Source of the DNA: Micropterix aruncella
Taxonomy: Eukaryota > Arthropoda > Insecta > Lepidoptera > Micropterigidae
Reading direction: 5' to 3'
Length of the DNA: 64,000 nt
Assembly: GCA_944548615.1 (NCBI GenBank)
Contig: OX155952.1
Coordinates: 24,709,417-24,773,416 of the forward strand
The position numbers were made by a program, and so were the translations under genes. Below are positions 43,601 through 52,879 of the stretch, piece by piece. Below the pieces are notes generated by a model. The model saw only the letters and a program-made list of their open reading frames with translations. It was not told the origin of the DNA and ran no database searches. Position 1 is the stretch's first letter. Each line of letters begins with the position of its first letter.

Positions 43601-43820
43601 TCACCGCGATCCCTGCCATGGGTCGGTGCCCCTTCTCGAGCACAACGCACCGCCCGTCTATACCCCGGGTTTTACCGAGGAACGTGTACTGCTCCTGCAC
43701 AAACGCCACTCCAATACCCATCGTCTCAAGCGTGCGACCGAATTCGGCCGTTACAGCCCGGCTTCTCTGCAGATTCAGTTGCGCGCAACTTATCATTAGT
43801 TGGGGACTATGCCCCGCCAT
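40653..43820 (-). CDS. ORF2 of R1-like LINE: endonuclease, reverse transcriptase, CCHC
   Basis: Intact 1055-residue frame, the usual length for R1-clade ORF2. Residues 1-230 form an APE-type endonuclease: Glu43 in FVQEQY, Asp140 and Asn142 in VVAGDFNA, and SDH at 223-225. The RT domain spans about 450-770. It has APGIDNF at 469, LDISGAFDN with Asp595, the CPQGSVLGP block at 651 and YADD at 683-686. A thumb-like YLGV motif is at 757. The C-terminus has C972-x-C974-x8-H983-x4-C988. It should nick target DNA and prime cDNA synthesis from the nick, acting in the nucleus on its own RNA. The start ATG overlaps the end of ORF1 by 14 nt in another frame. All catalytic residues are present, so this protein could be active, although the element lacks most of ORF1 and its promoter. 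Confidence 0.95.
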   Translation of the reverse strand: MAGHSPQLMISCAQLNLQRSRAVTAEFGRTLETMGIGVAFVQEQYTFLGKTRGIDGRCVVLEKGHRPMAGIAVSSSLPPPLFLDRLSSEHLACASIVINDVDCYFISVYFQFGEAVDAYIAELAAALDALRGRPVVVAGDFNARSPSWHDDGNLDRLDRVAKGRAEAVEELIATYGLHIVNSPGQPRTFCGPGGSSNVDLTLCSPGFAREMMNWTVHESSSSSDHRLVTFDIGRRVNPPSPSEWAYRTSDVDWDRFGESLCERLSRFPSPHSNSAEALSVALHEAVASACESVLGRRRPFGGFTAPWWSPEISDLRRCFRQAYRRMGEARRGSLPTERVEVLRESLRSARSVYHAAIRRAKTDSWRTWVSEVGNANPWDMKNVIDKGAKRGGNYLSSIVEGTSAPLDTEGTLSVLLGSLCPSDRNDNDDPHHAQLRRLIAVDSRVPDLSEVTADEVGTIIGSLSRRKAPGIDNFTSDIVKRVWEFARWEVTVLMQKCIRDGHFPLCWKAGLLRVIPKGNDKPRSDPKAYRPITLLPIMGKVLEVLVRERLERTLSPQNERQFGFTRGKSTEDAILFAKNWVRNYDGRYVVGVFLDISGAFDNAWWPMLICKLRARLCPNNLLKVVRSYFSDRSVTLRYGPTSVTKTPTMGCPQGSVLGPSLWNILFDDFLGLPYPEGCTVSAYADDALLLVGGRSRAEVERRVADSLDLILGWGQRNRLTFSPTKTQALLLKGHLKRNPVIRMNGRPVSFPATVRYLGVTLTASLSFLSHAKITAEKSRDLFFALRGVSRADWGIRFPAVMTIYKGVFVPRATYAARAWTESAVPEATRVALLRGQRIPLVALTGAYRTTSTLALPVIAGVLPIDLEILERAALSRYRRGEPVVLHGLSIDPVAHRAGEFARLIRVESLRVWQARWDAGGTGRLTHCFFPSVAVRMANSFLRFDHHTTQLVGGHGEFRAKLFDFGLADDPRCACGYGRQTAEHVIWSCPILAAAREKLMDAVGACVGRSPIWYPDLVSCRSCFQSFGELVEHWVASWESMRPRDTPQGVPSSLVA

Positions 43821-44158
43821 AGTTCGTGGTGGCTATCTCCCTGTCCACTGCGCGCTGATAGGCCGGACAGCCCGACGAGCCCGTCACGTGAGCTGCTTCC
43901 TTTCGCAGACCCGAGCATGTGGCACACTTGGGGGGTGCCTCCTTAGCAGGGCAAGCCGACCTCTCGTGTCCCTTGCCGGCGCAATGTCCGCAGACTACCT
44001 CCTGCGAGCACTTCCCCTGGGTGTGCCCGAAATTGTGGCAGCGGAAACACCTTACCGCCCCGATGTAGTCACGCACTCTGCAAGAGTCCCAGTCCAGGAA
44101 CACTCTCCCCTCCGCCACAAGCACCGCTCGCACCGCCGGGTGCACGATCCAAACACTT
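43807..44158 (-). pseudogene. ORF1 (gag-like) C-terminal part of R1-like LINE
   Basis: The remaining ~116 codons start inside the protein, at about VWIVHPAVRAV, because the element is truncated at 44158. They contain CCHC zinc knuckles: CFRCHNFGHTQGKC (C-x2-C-x4-H-x4-C), CGHCAGKGHERSAC (same spacing) and a third, CATC...H...C. Such triplet knuckles in ORF1 are typical of R1-clade LINEs and bind the element RNA in the ribonucleoprotein. An ATG and 5' codons upstream of 44158 come from the target repeat A, so the open frame reading through the junction is fortuitous. Confidence 0.9.
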
Positions 44159-44178
44159 TGGACGATCTGCGCACAGTT
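44159..44178 (+). repeat. Target-site duplication of the R1-like LINE, right
   Basis: TGGACGATCTGCGCACAGTT, identical to 40154-40173; it continues directly into repeat A (TCGGCATAAGCC). Confidence 0.95.
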
Positions 44179-44861
44179 CGGCATAAGCCAATCGATTGTG
44201 CATTCTGACTAACAGTCGGGGGAGTCTGGAAGCAGTACTGTTTCCTATAGAGCGGGGGTGGCTGCGGATCTTACGGCGACTGCTTTGAAACGACCATCGG
44301 CTACCCGATCCTGGGTGAATAGCCGGGCAAAGGATGCCGTGGTCCGCGATAGATTCGGTATACACCGGTTCACCGATTCGTAAGGGAGAGGACCGCGCAA
44401 GCGACCTCGAACTCGTAGCCAATCGAGAGACTGGAGTAATCTGGTCGCAATCGGAAGTAAGGGCGTGAGTGTAAGCCCGCTGGGTAACACTCCTGGCTAT
44501 CTCGCGGTTAAGGCGTTGGCCTTTTACGGTTTTGTGGCGGAGCTTGACGGTGGACTGTTTTGTCCAAGTCTTCTGCGCTAAATCCAGGGAGATAGAACGA
44601 CTAATCGTTAAAACTTCCTGAGGTGACGGGTTCGCCCGTTGTAGTTGACAACTCTAGTTATTGGTGATCCAGCTGCACTACGATAGGTCGTCGAGGGGGT
44701 CATCCAAGGCCGTTTCGTTGAAGGAGACGTAGTCAACGTTTACAAAAGGAATTTACAAATGGTTTGTACAACTTATAAATTAGCTACCATCCCCGCCGAC
44801 TACCAATTCAGATCTGAAAATCTATTTTCGAGGCGCTTCTTTTAAGCGACTTTTTTTTACA

Positions 44862-45126
44862 CGGCCCGGTAACATAGTGGTTAGGTCGCCTGATCTTACA
44901 TTGTAAGGTCTCGGGTTCGATTACCGGCTGGATCACCGTATTCCGTTGGGATCAAATTACCGGAATTGCATTTTAAATTCTAATCGAATGCAATAACAAC
45001 ACACACACTTACACATATGTTACACGCACACATACTTATAAACAGGTCATAGTAGGGTTGGTCGTAAAAGATTTTCATATGACCATAAACCCACCCAGTG
45101 TGAAATTTCACAATAAAGAGTAGAAA
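44862..45126 (+). mobile_element. tRNA-derived SINE, copy 2
   Basis: The tRNA-like head has an A-box-like TAACATAGTGGTTAGG and a B box GGTTCGATTACCGG. The body is the same as at 6372-6638: TTCCGTTGGGATCAAATTACC, CA-rich stretch, CATAGTAGGGTTGGTCGT, and a tail TTTCACAATAAAGAGTAGAA. It has changes in the head that would break a real tRNA, so it is not annotated as a tRNA gene. Confidence 0.88.
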
Positions 45127-45129
45127 CAA

Positions 45130-46580
45130 ACAAAAGTCTCGCATAGGCAGCCACCGCTTCCTACTAGGGTTTGCGGCGGAATCGTTGCTTTTCGAGGCGA
45201 TCGACCAATCACGCCTTCGTTGACACTCGCTGGGTCGCGTGGTAAGGGGCCCAGCACACATTAACACCACATGTTGCAGCTTTGCCTATTTTTATATCCT
45301 CTAATTCGTACAACTTGACTACTCGTACTGATCGCACAGTGGCTTATTTTCTCTTACTATCGTTTTGTCCGCCTTGACTCCTCGCACCTTTATTATTTTT
45401 CTATGCGATGGTCTCTTTCACTAGTAATGCAACGAGCGCGAGGGACGTGAATTGCTAATATATTGCAGCCGATTACCCAATCTCCTTTTTATATATATAG
45501 CCCAGTTTTTTTTTCGTTTTATAAACGATTTATGTTGATGACCTATGGCTGATGCTAGTAGGGACAAAGTTGATTACTAAAAAATCTGCACGTGTTCTTC
45601 ATATCGGATTTTATCCAGGTAAACCTAGTCGGTAAATTTTCTATGGATTTTTGTGAGATTAGGATTCGTAAATACATCGACCCGTATGCGGTGGTTTTCG
45701 CTCACAAAAATACACACACCGGCACCATTTTCTCGTCCCATATCCCGTTTCCTATTTTCTCCGAGAATACTTTTTTTAAACCCAAGCGCAAACTATTAAA
45801 GATTCAGTGCTGATCTTTGGCAGATTTCGCCCCAGCACACGTGTGCGCCTTTTTATCTAGCTTGCATTGCGATTGTTTCAGGTAGAACGGAGTAGAAGAA
45901 ATTTCGTCGAATTTGCCGATGCTGGTGAAAAGATGACCGGAACCACAAATTAGGCTACGTATCCCGCATTTTTGTTCTTTCGCACACATATTAGATTCAA
46001 AATGGCAAATCCAAAAAATTGATATTCAAAAATCTCTTATATTAGTTATAATACTTTATTTTATTACTTGTAACGTTATTTTTCTCTTTATTTTAGTTTA
46101 AAACTATTCTGTCTGTCATTCTCGAATGTTTTGTTCCATTTAATGGCGATTATATAATAGAATCGCGTTTTATTTATTATAATTTTTTTGAGGACCACAT
46201 TTTGGGGCAATTTAGTTTTATTAGCATATAACTAAAAGTTTTACATAATTTATTGTAATATTAGAGTCCTGTCCACCCTAAAATGGGCTAGACCCAGTTG
46301 GGTCACAGAATCAAATAAGCAAAAGGTTAAGGTTTTGCCATTCGGTTCCTATTATTTTTGTAAGCAAAATCAATATTTTATAATAATTAATCCTTAAATA
46401 ATAAATAAATAATAATAAAATAATGCTTTAAGTTTGGTTGCGACCGACTTGTCTATTAAGGTAGAATCAAATAATATAAATTTTAATTTCGTATATCGTT
46501 TTTTATGATCAAATTTCAATTGACTTGATACGTCATAATCGTATGGGATGGATGAATGTAATGGGAAGGTGGAATGATAT
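45130..46580. other. No recognised gene
   Basis: 45140-45260 and 45590-45990 are moderately G+C-rich with short frames (61-96 codons) that I do not recognise. The rest is AT-rich. Confidence 0.35.
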
Positions 46581-46584
46581 GTTA

Positions 46585-46880
46585 CATTTTAAAAATAGTA
46601 ACACATTTACACACACACACACACCCTCACACAGACACAGTTTACACACCCCACATTCTTAACAATATAAATTACCTATATGTAAACAAGAGCGAATTCA
46701 GCTTTTTGTTTTTATAACATAATACTTTGTATTTGGATTTATTTTATAATTATTTTCTACTCCTTTTATTACTTAATGATTATTGTGATTTTTTTAACGA
46801 TTATTTTGTTCATTTTATTTTATTCAAATTTTTAATTTAGATACTATAACAATTTCTGAACATCTTTTTCGTTTCGTAAA
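46585..46880 (+). repeat. Dispersed repeat B, copy 1, with CA microsatellite
   Basis: A CACACA run (46605-46625) is followed by TAACAATATAAATTACCTAT, GAGCGAATTCAGCTTTTTG and TTTGTATTTGGATTTATTTTATAATTA-type sequence. The same order is found in reverse complement at 55370-55625. Confidence 0.65.
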
Positions 46881-47077
46881 ACCTAATTAATTTTTTATTC
46901 CTTAAAAATATCATATAAAATTGGCGTTTTCTTTGGAACAGGCAATGCCTAGTTAGAAGTAACGCAAAATCATTGTGAAATAAATAATTCATAAATATTT
47001 TTTTTTAATGAAAAAAGTACCAAAATATGTTATATAGTCTGGCGAATGTTTGCGCTCACCGCTGCACTTAAAAAAAA

Positions 47078-47482
47078 GAGCGGGGGTGGTTGCGGACCTT
47101 ACGGCGATTGCTCTTGAAAGGACCATCGGCTACCCGATCCTGGGTGAACAGCCGGGCAAAGGATGCCGTGGTCCGCGATAGATTTGGTATACACCGTTTC
47201 ACCGCTTCGTAAGGGAGAGGACCGCGCAAGCGACCTCGAACTCGTAACCAATCGAGAGACTGGAGTAATCTGGTCGCAATTGGAAGTAAGGGCGTGAGTG
47301 TAAGCCCGCTGGGTAACACACCTGGCTATCTTGCGGTTAAGGCGTTAGCCTCTTACGGGCATGTGGCGGAGCTTGACGGTGGACTGTTTTGTCCAAGTCT
47401 TCTGCGTTCACTTCAGGGAGATAGAACGACTAATCGTTAAAACTTCCTGAGGTGACGGGTTTGCCCATTGTAGTTGACAACT
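47078..47482 (+). repeat. Repeat A, copy 5, 5'-truncated
   Basis: Begins abruptly after AAAAAAAA at GAGCGGGGGTGG. From there to GTAGTTGACAACTATAG it is almost identical to 44252-44655. The truncation leaves the 3' 405 bp, which is the pattern expected of incomplete reverse transcription. Confidence 0.85.
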
Positions 47483-47484
47483 AT

Positions 47485-48735
47485 AGTTGTTGTATGGTGT
47501 ATTGTAGATCAATTTATTACTCTAGAGTGATTTAACCTTCTAATAATAGTCGTATCAAGAATTACTTACCTACACCTAATATCTTTACATTGCCTCTTTG
47601 GCTTGTCTATTTGGTTAAGCATAATATATTTATTTTATGTTATGTTACACCGTATCAGACAGTTTCGTCGGTTTGTTGTAAGAAAATATTTTGTTTCATT
47701 TTACTACTTTTTTAATAACTTGCTTGCTAAAGAACAAGAAAAAAATACGAAATAATGACTAACAATTATGCAAAACCTAATTTTACGATATTTTACGCTG
47801 AACCGTGTACGGGTGCAGGCATTTGGACCCATAATTAATTTTGACTTCATTTTGCTAAAAATTCACTTCTTAGAAGAAACCGATATTTGTTTTAATGTAT
47901 TTTGTTGTTTATTCCTTATATTGTATAATGTAAAGGAGGAACACATTTATTTTCTAACAATAAATCTCAATAAATACACTATACATTTATACAAATAACA
48001 AGAAAAACATTTTTAAGTATCTGGTATTGTTTTGAATAGGACCTATGTGGCCTATTCTTGGGGCAGCGGTACATACGCGAATATGCTGCACATATATGAA
48101 GTAACATAATTTTGACGCTATTGCTGCTTAAAAAGTCGAAATTCACAGAGAATATCGTCAATATAATGTCGAAAACAGATGCAGTCTTACGCATCTGCCT
48201 CGGGTATAAAACCCAATGAATATTTACTTACTTACTCTTCGGGCTGTATTTTTACAAGACCCTTTTTTAGGTTTTTTGCAATTGAAATAAGAATGCCTTT
48301 AACCGTTGCCAGTCTGCCATAAGCAATAAAACTATTTCAGTCTTGCTCCGTTGGAACATTGAAATTTTATGCAACGCTAAAGAGCGCGGTATTCGAGAAT
48401 ACACAGATTAATCATAGTGTATTGTGGATTAACAACTGATACGACATGATATTTGACAAAATATGATATCGATTGAGATATTTTTATATTGCCAATAGGC
48501 CACAAAATATAAAAAGCATACAAAAAGTCAAAATTGTAATTAGGAAAAAACCCCAAGGTGTATATAGGATGAGCGTTTAATTAGTGTCATCCTTGAATTG
48601 GCTGAATCAGTACAACGAACTAAGCAACTTTTAACTGGATGTTTCAGAAAAAACAAACAATTTTTTTTTATTGCTTTGCAAACTTTTTAGTTTTGAAAAA
48701 ATAAAAGCTACGAGCACGATACGCTATCTAGCAGT
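47485..48735. other. No recognised gene
   Basis: AT-rich; frames at 47768-47998 (+) and 47979-48194 (-) are unrecognised. Confidence 0.4.
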
Positions 48736-48738
48736 AGA

Positions 48739-48775
48739 TAAAATATCGCTAATATTGTTTATTAGCGATATTTTA
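48739..48775. other. Perfect 15-bp hairpin
   Basis: TAAAATATCGCTAAT and its exact reverse complement ATTAGCGATATTTTA are separated by a 7-bp loop. A GCTATTTAGCG-like context surrounds it. Possibly the centre of a small palindromic element. Confidence 0.7.
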
Positions 48776-48844
48776 GCCACCGCTAAATAGCGCAGCGGGC
48801 TCAACATTTCACACACTTTTCTTCAATAGATAAGATTTACAACA

Positions 48845-49175
48845 TTAACCCTTCCTATTTGAGTTAACCATTTTTGGTTAGACGCTTACAAATGCTAAAA
48901 TTGTATCTAACCAATATTGGTTAGGGCGCTCCGCGCTGCTTAAAATGCCAACTTTTTAAATATTTATTCATTATTATCTTAATTGTTTGACGAGATAAGG
49001 TTATAATATTATAAATTTCAAATTTCAATGCGATCATTTTACAGTTATTCTTTTTACGATCCGTATAGTAGTTTAAAAGTTATGATCGTTTTTCTCAAGG
49101 CCATCGACTTCACGCGCAAAACTGTCCCGGGCAGAAGTGACGACTAAATTTTTACCCCGCGACAGGAGGGGTTAA
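48845..49175. mobile_element. piggyBac-type MITE, 323 bp, TTAA target
   Basis: TTAA at 48845 and 49172 bracket termini CCCTTCCTATT and, in reverse, CCCCTCCTGTC. TTAA duplication and CCC-starting ends are the marks of the piggyBac group. The left subterminal region has palindromes AACCATTTTTGGTT (48866) and AACCAATATTGGTT (48909), 43 bp apart. The right half (ATGCGATCATTTTACAGT, GATCCGTATAGTAGTTT) is shared with the insertion at 62211-62446. No ORF. Confidence 0.75.
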
Positions 49176-49397
49176 CAAAAATAAAATATAAAAATATATA
49201 CATATATTTATTTCGTAAATTTAACTTTTTGTTTTTGTAAACTTATCAAAAGTTACTCTTGTCGTCGTACTGATTCACCCACTACAAGGATGTCACTAAT
49301 TAAAAACTCACCTTGTATATCGTGTTAAAGAGGACAAAAGAGGTGACATTTATCTTGGAGTGTGCATTTGAAATAAATCAACCAACTTATCTGAGTA

Positions 49398-50029
49398 AAT
49401 CAAAATAAGTAAATTTATCGCCTCAAGTGTTTAAAACTTTTCCCTTTTACTGCATAAATAGTTAAAGAGACAATACGACATAGTTATGGAACCGCGACCG
49501 TGTCGTCTATCTATACTAATATTATAAAGAGGTAAAGTTTGTGACGTTGTAGAAAGTAATTTCTGGATCTATTGAACCGATTTTATAAATACTTATACCA
49601 ATAAAAAGCCACGTTATTTGTGAGTGTCATGCTATATATTAATTCGAAAAATGAAAAGACTTTTTCGTGGTAGTCGGATTTCCAAAGTAAGTCGAAAAAA
49701 ACGGTCGAACGAAAACGTTTCTAACGAACGCTGCCTTAACGATGAGAGATATATGATTAAGTTCTAGAGAAAATTTGTAGAGCTTGATAATGCCTACAAA
49801 AAAGTCAGCGACAGCATATGTCTAACTTTTATATTTAAGTAACAAACAGTAGTAATTTATATTTAAAAAATAATTTTACTCGTTAGGTCATGTTTATTGG
49901 TCATATTATCAACAATTTTGAATTATTATCAAAATAAGTAAATTTATCGTCTCAAGTGTTTAAAACAAAAGACTTTTCCCTTTTACTGCATATAATTTCA
50001 CTTTTACTGCATAAATGGTTAAAGAGATA
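49398..50029 (+). repeat. Direct duplication, ~75-100 bp, at 49398-49472 and 49928-50029
   Basis: ATCAAAATAAGTAAATTTAT, CTCAAGTGTTTAAAAC, CTTTTCCCTTTTACTGCATA and GTTAAAGAGA occur in both. One copy lies outside and one inside the Helitron called at 49510-50256. Confidence 0.8.
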
Positions 50030-50256
50030 AGACACTCACAAATAAGACACTGACAAGAAGACACTCACAAATAACGCTAATATAGTCAAATTGGCATTCA
50101 AATACATATGTACATACATATTATGCAGTAAAAATATAACCCTTCTTTTGGCAGTCAGGAAATAAATCATAGCACTCAGGACTAACCAAACCACACTCAT
50201 AATTTCATCACAAGTAAAAAGTTTTACCGCCCTACGAAGTGGGCACGGGTCAGCTA
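49510..50256 (+). mobile_element. Helitron, second family, non-autonomous
   Basis: The 5' end after host A is TCTATACTAATATTATAAAG, a 5' end I know from many insect Helitrons. The 3' end has hairpin GCCCTACGAAGTGGGC (50229-50244), then ACGGGTCAGCTA. The last bases CTA followed by T deviate from strict CTRR. 747 bp, no coding sequence. Confidence 0.7.
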
Positions 50257-50259
50257 TTA

Positions 50260-51490
50260 AAACATATATATGACACGAAGAGAACGTTGTGGTGCTTTTA
50301 AACATTTTTTAACAGTTTCGGAGGTGATTTATTTTTATTAAAAAAAAAAGAGTTTTTTATATGTATTTTGCTTGGTTTTGTTTCAGAATTCGCTATTGAA
50401 AGGACACCGGTTTTTAAATTATATCATTGTAGCATCCTAAGACTCAAATAAAATATTGAAAACTGTAATTTCTTCCTCGATCTGAATGTAGGAAAAAACA
50501 ATGGAATGTAAATATGCAAAAATAAATATGCTGTGTAACACATGGTTTAAATTATATAGTTCAGCGATCGCCGCAGGTCGACTAAAATAACATCTTTCAC
50601 AGGCGTACCGCTTCCTGTTTCTTTGTATATGCCTCTTCTTTGAGCTGTGATACGCGATAAGCAGTCAACCCATACGATATTAGTTTTCAGAGAAAGGAAA
50701 CTAAAGTTTCAAATAGCCTATCCAATATATGGAAGGAAAATATTAGGTATTTTTAATTTAATCAAACATATAACCCAATTAGAAACAATATCATAATAAT
50801 CAAAATCCTCTAATGGTTGTTTTATAGGTGCTTCTAGCAAAATTCGAATATTCAATTAAAATATTTTCATAAGCAACTATCTTCCAACCAACTTAATCCT
50901 TGTAATACCGGATTAAATAACTCATTTGAAACCAATATACCTGCTTATACAAGGTTGAAATACACTACTAGAAAAGGGGATTCATATTTTATACAAATAT
51001 GGGAGTTCTTGCAAAAATACGTATAATTCGCTGAGTTCAAAAGAACATTGAAATATTTGAAATTTATATACCCTTTGTAGTTTGATAATTTGGTTTCTAC
51101 GAATTGTTACCCCTTGAACTAGAAGCCTTGAACTATTGATGACTAAAGTGCCATATTAAAACTACTATATTTTGTACAAGTCTTAATTCTACGTTTGCTA
51201 TTTGAATTTACAATCCCTGGCGTTTTAAGCTACGCGTTTTGGCGTTGTTATTCGGTAAACTTAACTATTGTTTCTCTAATTACTATTAGTCAGTTTGTTT
51301 CGTTAGAATATCTCAGAAACTATTACCTTAAATGATATTTTATATTAGTAAAGACGATTTCTACGATCATCTGCATGCACTTGACTATTTTTTTTCTATT
51401 TTGTGGATTGACTGGTACTGCCCTTCTAATCTGTGCTGTACGGCGATAACCGCATGGGAGGTGGCTCGTTGTCAATCCCGTCAACGTCAC
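50260..51490. other. No recognised gene
   Basis: AT-rich sequence without an identified repeat or exon. Confidence 0.4.
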
Positions 51491-51494
51491 TTTC

Positions 51495-51858
51495 AGCTTT
51501 CAGCGAGCTTTTTTCAGCGTCTGATTTTCACTGCGCTTTGGCGGCAGAAGGGAGGGGGGGACAGATTGGACGTCTGCGACGAAAACTTTTCTGAATTGAT
51601 AATATCCATTTTAGCATAAACGGCACCGGTACTAATTTATCGCTAGCTCTCGAATTAAAAAAATCAGGGCATTCATACTCGTGGCGACCGGAATTGTTAC
51701 AGTTTGTGAGCTCTTTCACGCGAGATTTACGCGTTTTATACTCATACTCTTTATAAGTCAGTTTATAGTGAGCTGTTGCTTTACACAACATCCGGAACTT
51801 TGACTGATCCCAAAAAGAGGACTCTTCTTGAAGTGCGGAAGATCGATTGTTCGGTGTC
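51495..51858 (-). CDS. Unrecognised ORF pair, possibly transposon-encoded
   Basis: The minus-strand ATG at 51858 starts MTPNNRSSALQEESSFWDQS, followed by a basic segment (KTRKSRVKELTNCNNSGRH). It ends after FMLKW in one frame, while the adjoining frame continues MDIINSEKFSSQTSNLS and a Pro-rich stretch to KKAR. A Trp-containing start followed by basic helices recalls DNA-binding accessory proteins of DNA transposons, but the match is too weak to name. It may be a frameshifted single gene. Confidence 0.3.
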
Positions 51859-52199
51859 ATTGCTAAAGACAACAACACGAGATATCATTGTGAATTGTGA
51901 ATTGAAAAAGTGAGAAAATGGTAAACGTGGGAACCACTTTTTAATTGCGTCCAAATATAACCTGGAAAAAAATCAACTCCACTAGTCGTTCCAATATTGC
52001 TATATACTGAATAGCTATTATACGGAGAGATTTCGCGCATAATCTTGAAAGTTCTTAAATGAACACCTCCTCTTCTAATCCAACGTAAAACGAAAAATTC
52101 AAAACTGCTTTCTCCTCCTGAAATCTCTGTATAGAAACAGAGATTACGTTTTTACATATGTTTATATTTATTTATTAAAAAAATATATACAGGAATTAT

Positions 52200-52580
52200 T
52201 TTTACACTTTTTTTAACGTGTCCAAGCAAGTATGCTTCCTGGATGGCCTTATCGTTTGCCTCTTGTAGATCCTAATGTGTAATAGAGGTTGACAGTTGTG
52301 GGCAGCATCAGAGGTGGTCTTCATCCTGCAGCGTTCCACATATGCAAATAGGGTTCTCTGTGTAGCCCCAACGAACCAGATTAGCCCGGCATCTTGTCAC
52401 ACCCACCCTTAGTCTGTTGAGACTGCGCCAGATGGTGTAGGGTAGATGGGACCCCGGTGACATCTGTTCCTTGACATTATCGCCAAGTGAAGCCCTCCAT
52501 TGAGTTATGCGATTCGATGTTTGACTCGACTCCCATGGAGCGGATGTGTTCGGCTCATGAACGAGTTTCGCGATTTGAGG
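52200..52580 (-). pseudogene. Jockey-type LINE ORF2 C-terminus
   Basis: On the minus strand the frame reads RSLNRLRVGVTRCRANLVRW, then GYTENPICICGTLQDEDHL, a stop, and after it the expected DLQEANDKAIQEAYLL. The LNRLR.GV.RC.ANL.KWG series followed by a C.CG...T..HL.CP-like knuckle is the C-terminal zinc-binding end of jockey-type elements. Stops interrupt it. Non-coding sequence just downstream on that strand (about 52150-52200) resembles 55210-55265. Confidence 0.7.
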
Positions 52581-52600
52581 CGATTGTGATGTGACAATGA

Positions 52601-52700
52601 TTTTGATTTACACAATGATTTTGCGTCACTCCTAACTAGGAAGTGCCTGTTCCAAGGAAAACACCAATTTGATGTGATATTATTTTTAATTAAAAAATAT
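52601..52700. repeat. Dispersed repeat C, copy 1
   Basis: GCGTCACTCCTAACTAGGAA, GTGCCTGTTCCAAGGAAAAC and CCAATTTGATGTGATATTA. The same order is present at 55268-55330. Confidence 0.7.
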
Positions 52701-52879
52701 ATGTATTTACGTTTAAAATTAAAATACGCTGGTATACACCTCAATAATAATAGTATATTGTAATAGATTCAATAGTTTAATAGACCGACAAACTGTAAGG
52801 TTTATTTATTTCATACTGAGAACGCACCTTATAATTTACATGCGAACCTAACATTCCTTTAGGATGGAAATTTAAAACA

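Larger units (their letters stand above)
40174..44158 (-). mobile_element. R1-clade non-LTR retrotransposon, 5'-truncated
   Basis: A 3985-bp element on the minus strand flanked by identical 20-bp duplications. It contains the C-terminal part of ORF1 (zinc knuckles), a complete ORF2 (endonuclease and reverse transcriptase) and a ~480-bp 3' UTR ending CCTTGAAACTCTA without a poly-A tail. The 3' UTR holds a strong hairpin at about 40223-40262. Absence of LTRs, an APE-type endonuclease, an RT with YADD and a C-terminal CCHC motif place it in the R1 clade, where many members insert at specific sites. 5' truncation is the normal product of incomplete target-primed reverse transcription. Confidence 0.93.
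39890..44668 (+). repeat. Repeat A, copy 4, interrupted by an R1-like LINE
   Basis: The 5' part (39900-40173, GAGTTGGCCATGAAGACCC, GTCACACTCACGGGTCAACA) and the 3' part (44159-44658, from GCACAGTTCGGCATAAGCC to TTCGCCCGTTGTAGTTGACA) together make one repeat A of about 754 bp. TATTGGTGAT flanks it at 39890-39899 and 44659-44668, a 10-bp duplication. The 5' part contains a local duplication around TTTCCCCTAGGA. The two halves are separated exactly by the LINE at 40174-44158. Confidence 0.85.

Noticed and set aside
40174..44158. LTR retrotransposon or R2-type element
   Set aside because: No LTRs, protease or integrase; the endonuclease is N-terminal APE-type rather than the C-terminal restriction-like enzyme of R2.
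44158..44184. ORF1 start at 44184 as the native start
   Set aside because: The first ~9 codons lie in the target-site duplication and repeat A, outside the LINE.
41419..44208. Plus-strand ORFs of 70-227 codons over the LINE
   Set aside because: They are antisense shadows of the minus-strand ORF2 and ORF1, favoured by high G+C codon use, with no independent domain.
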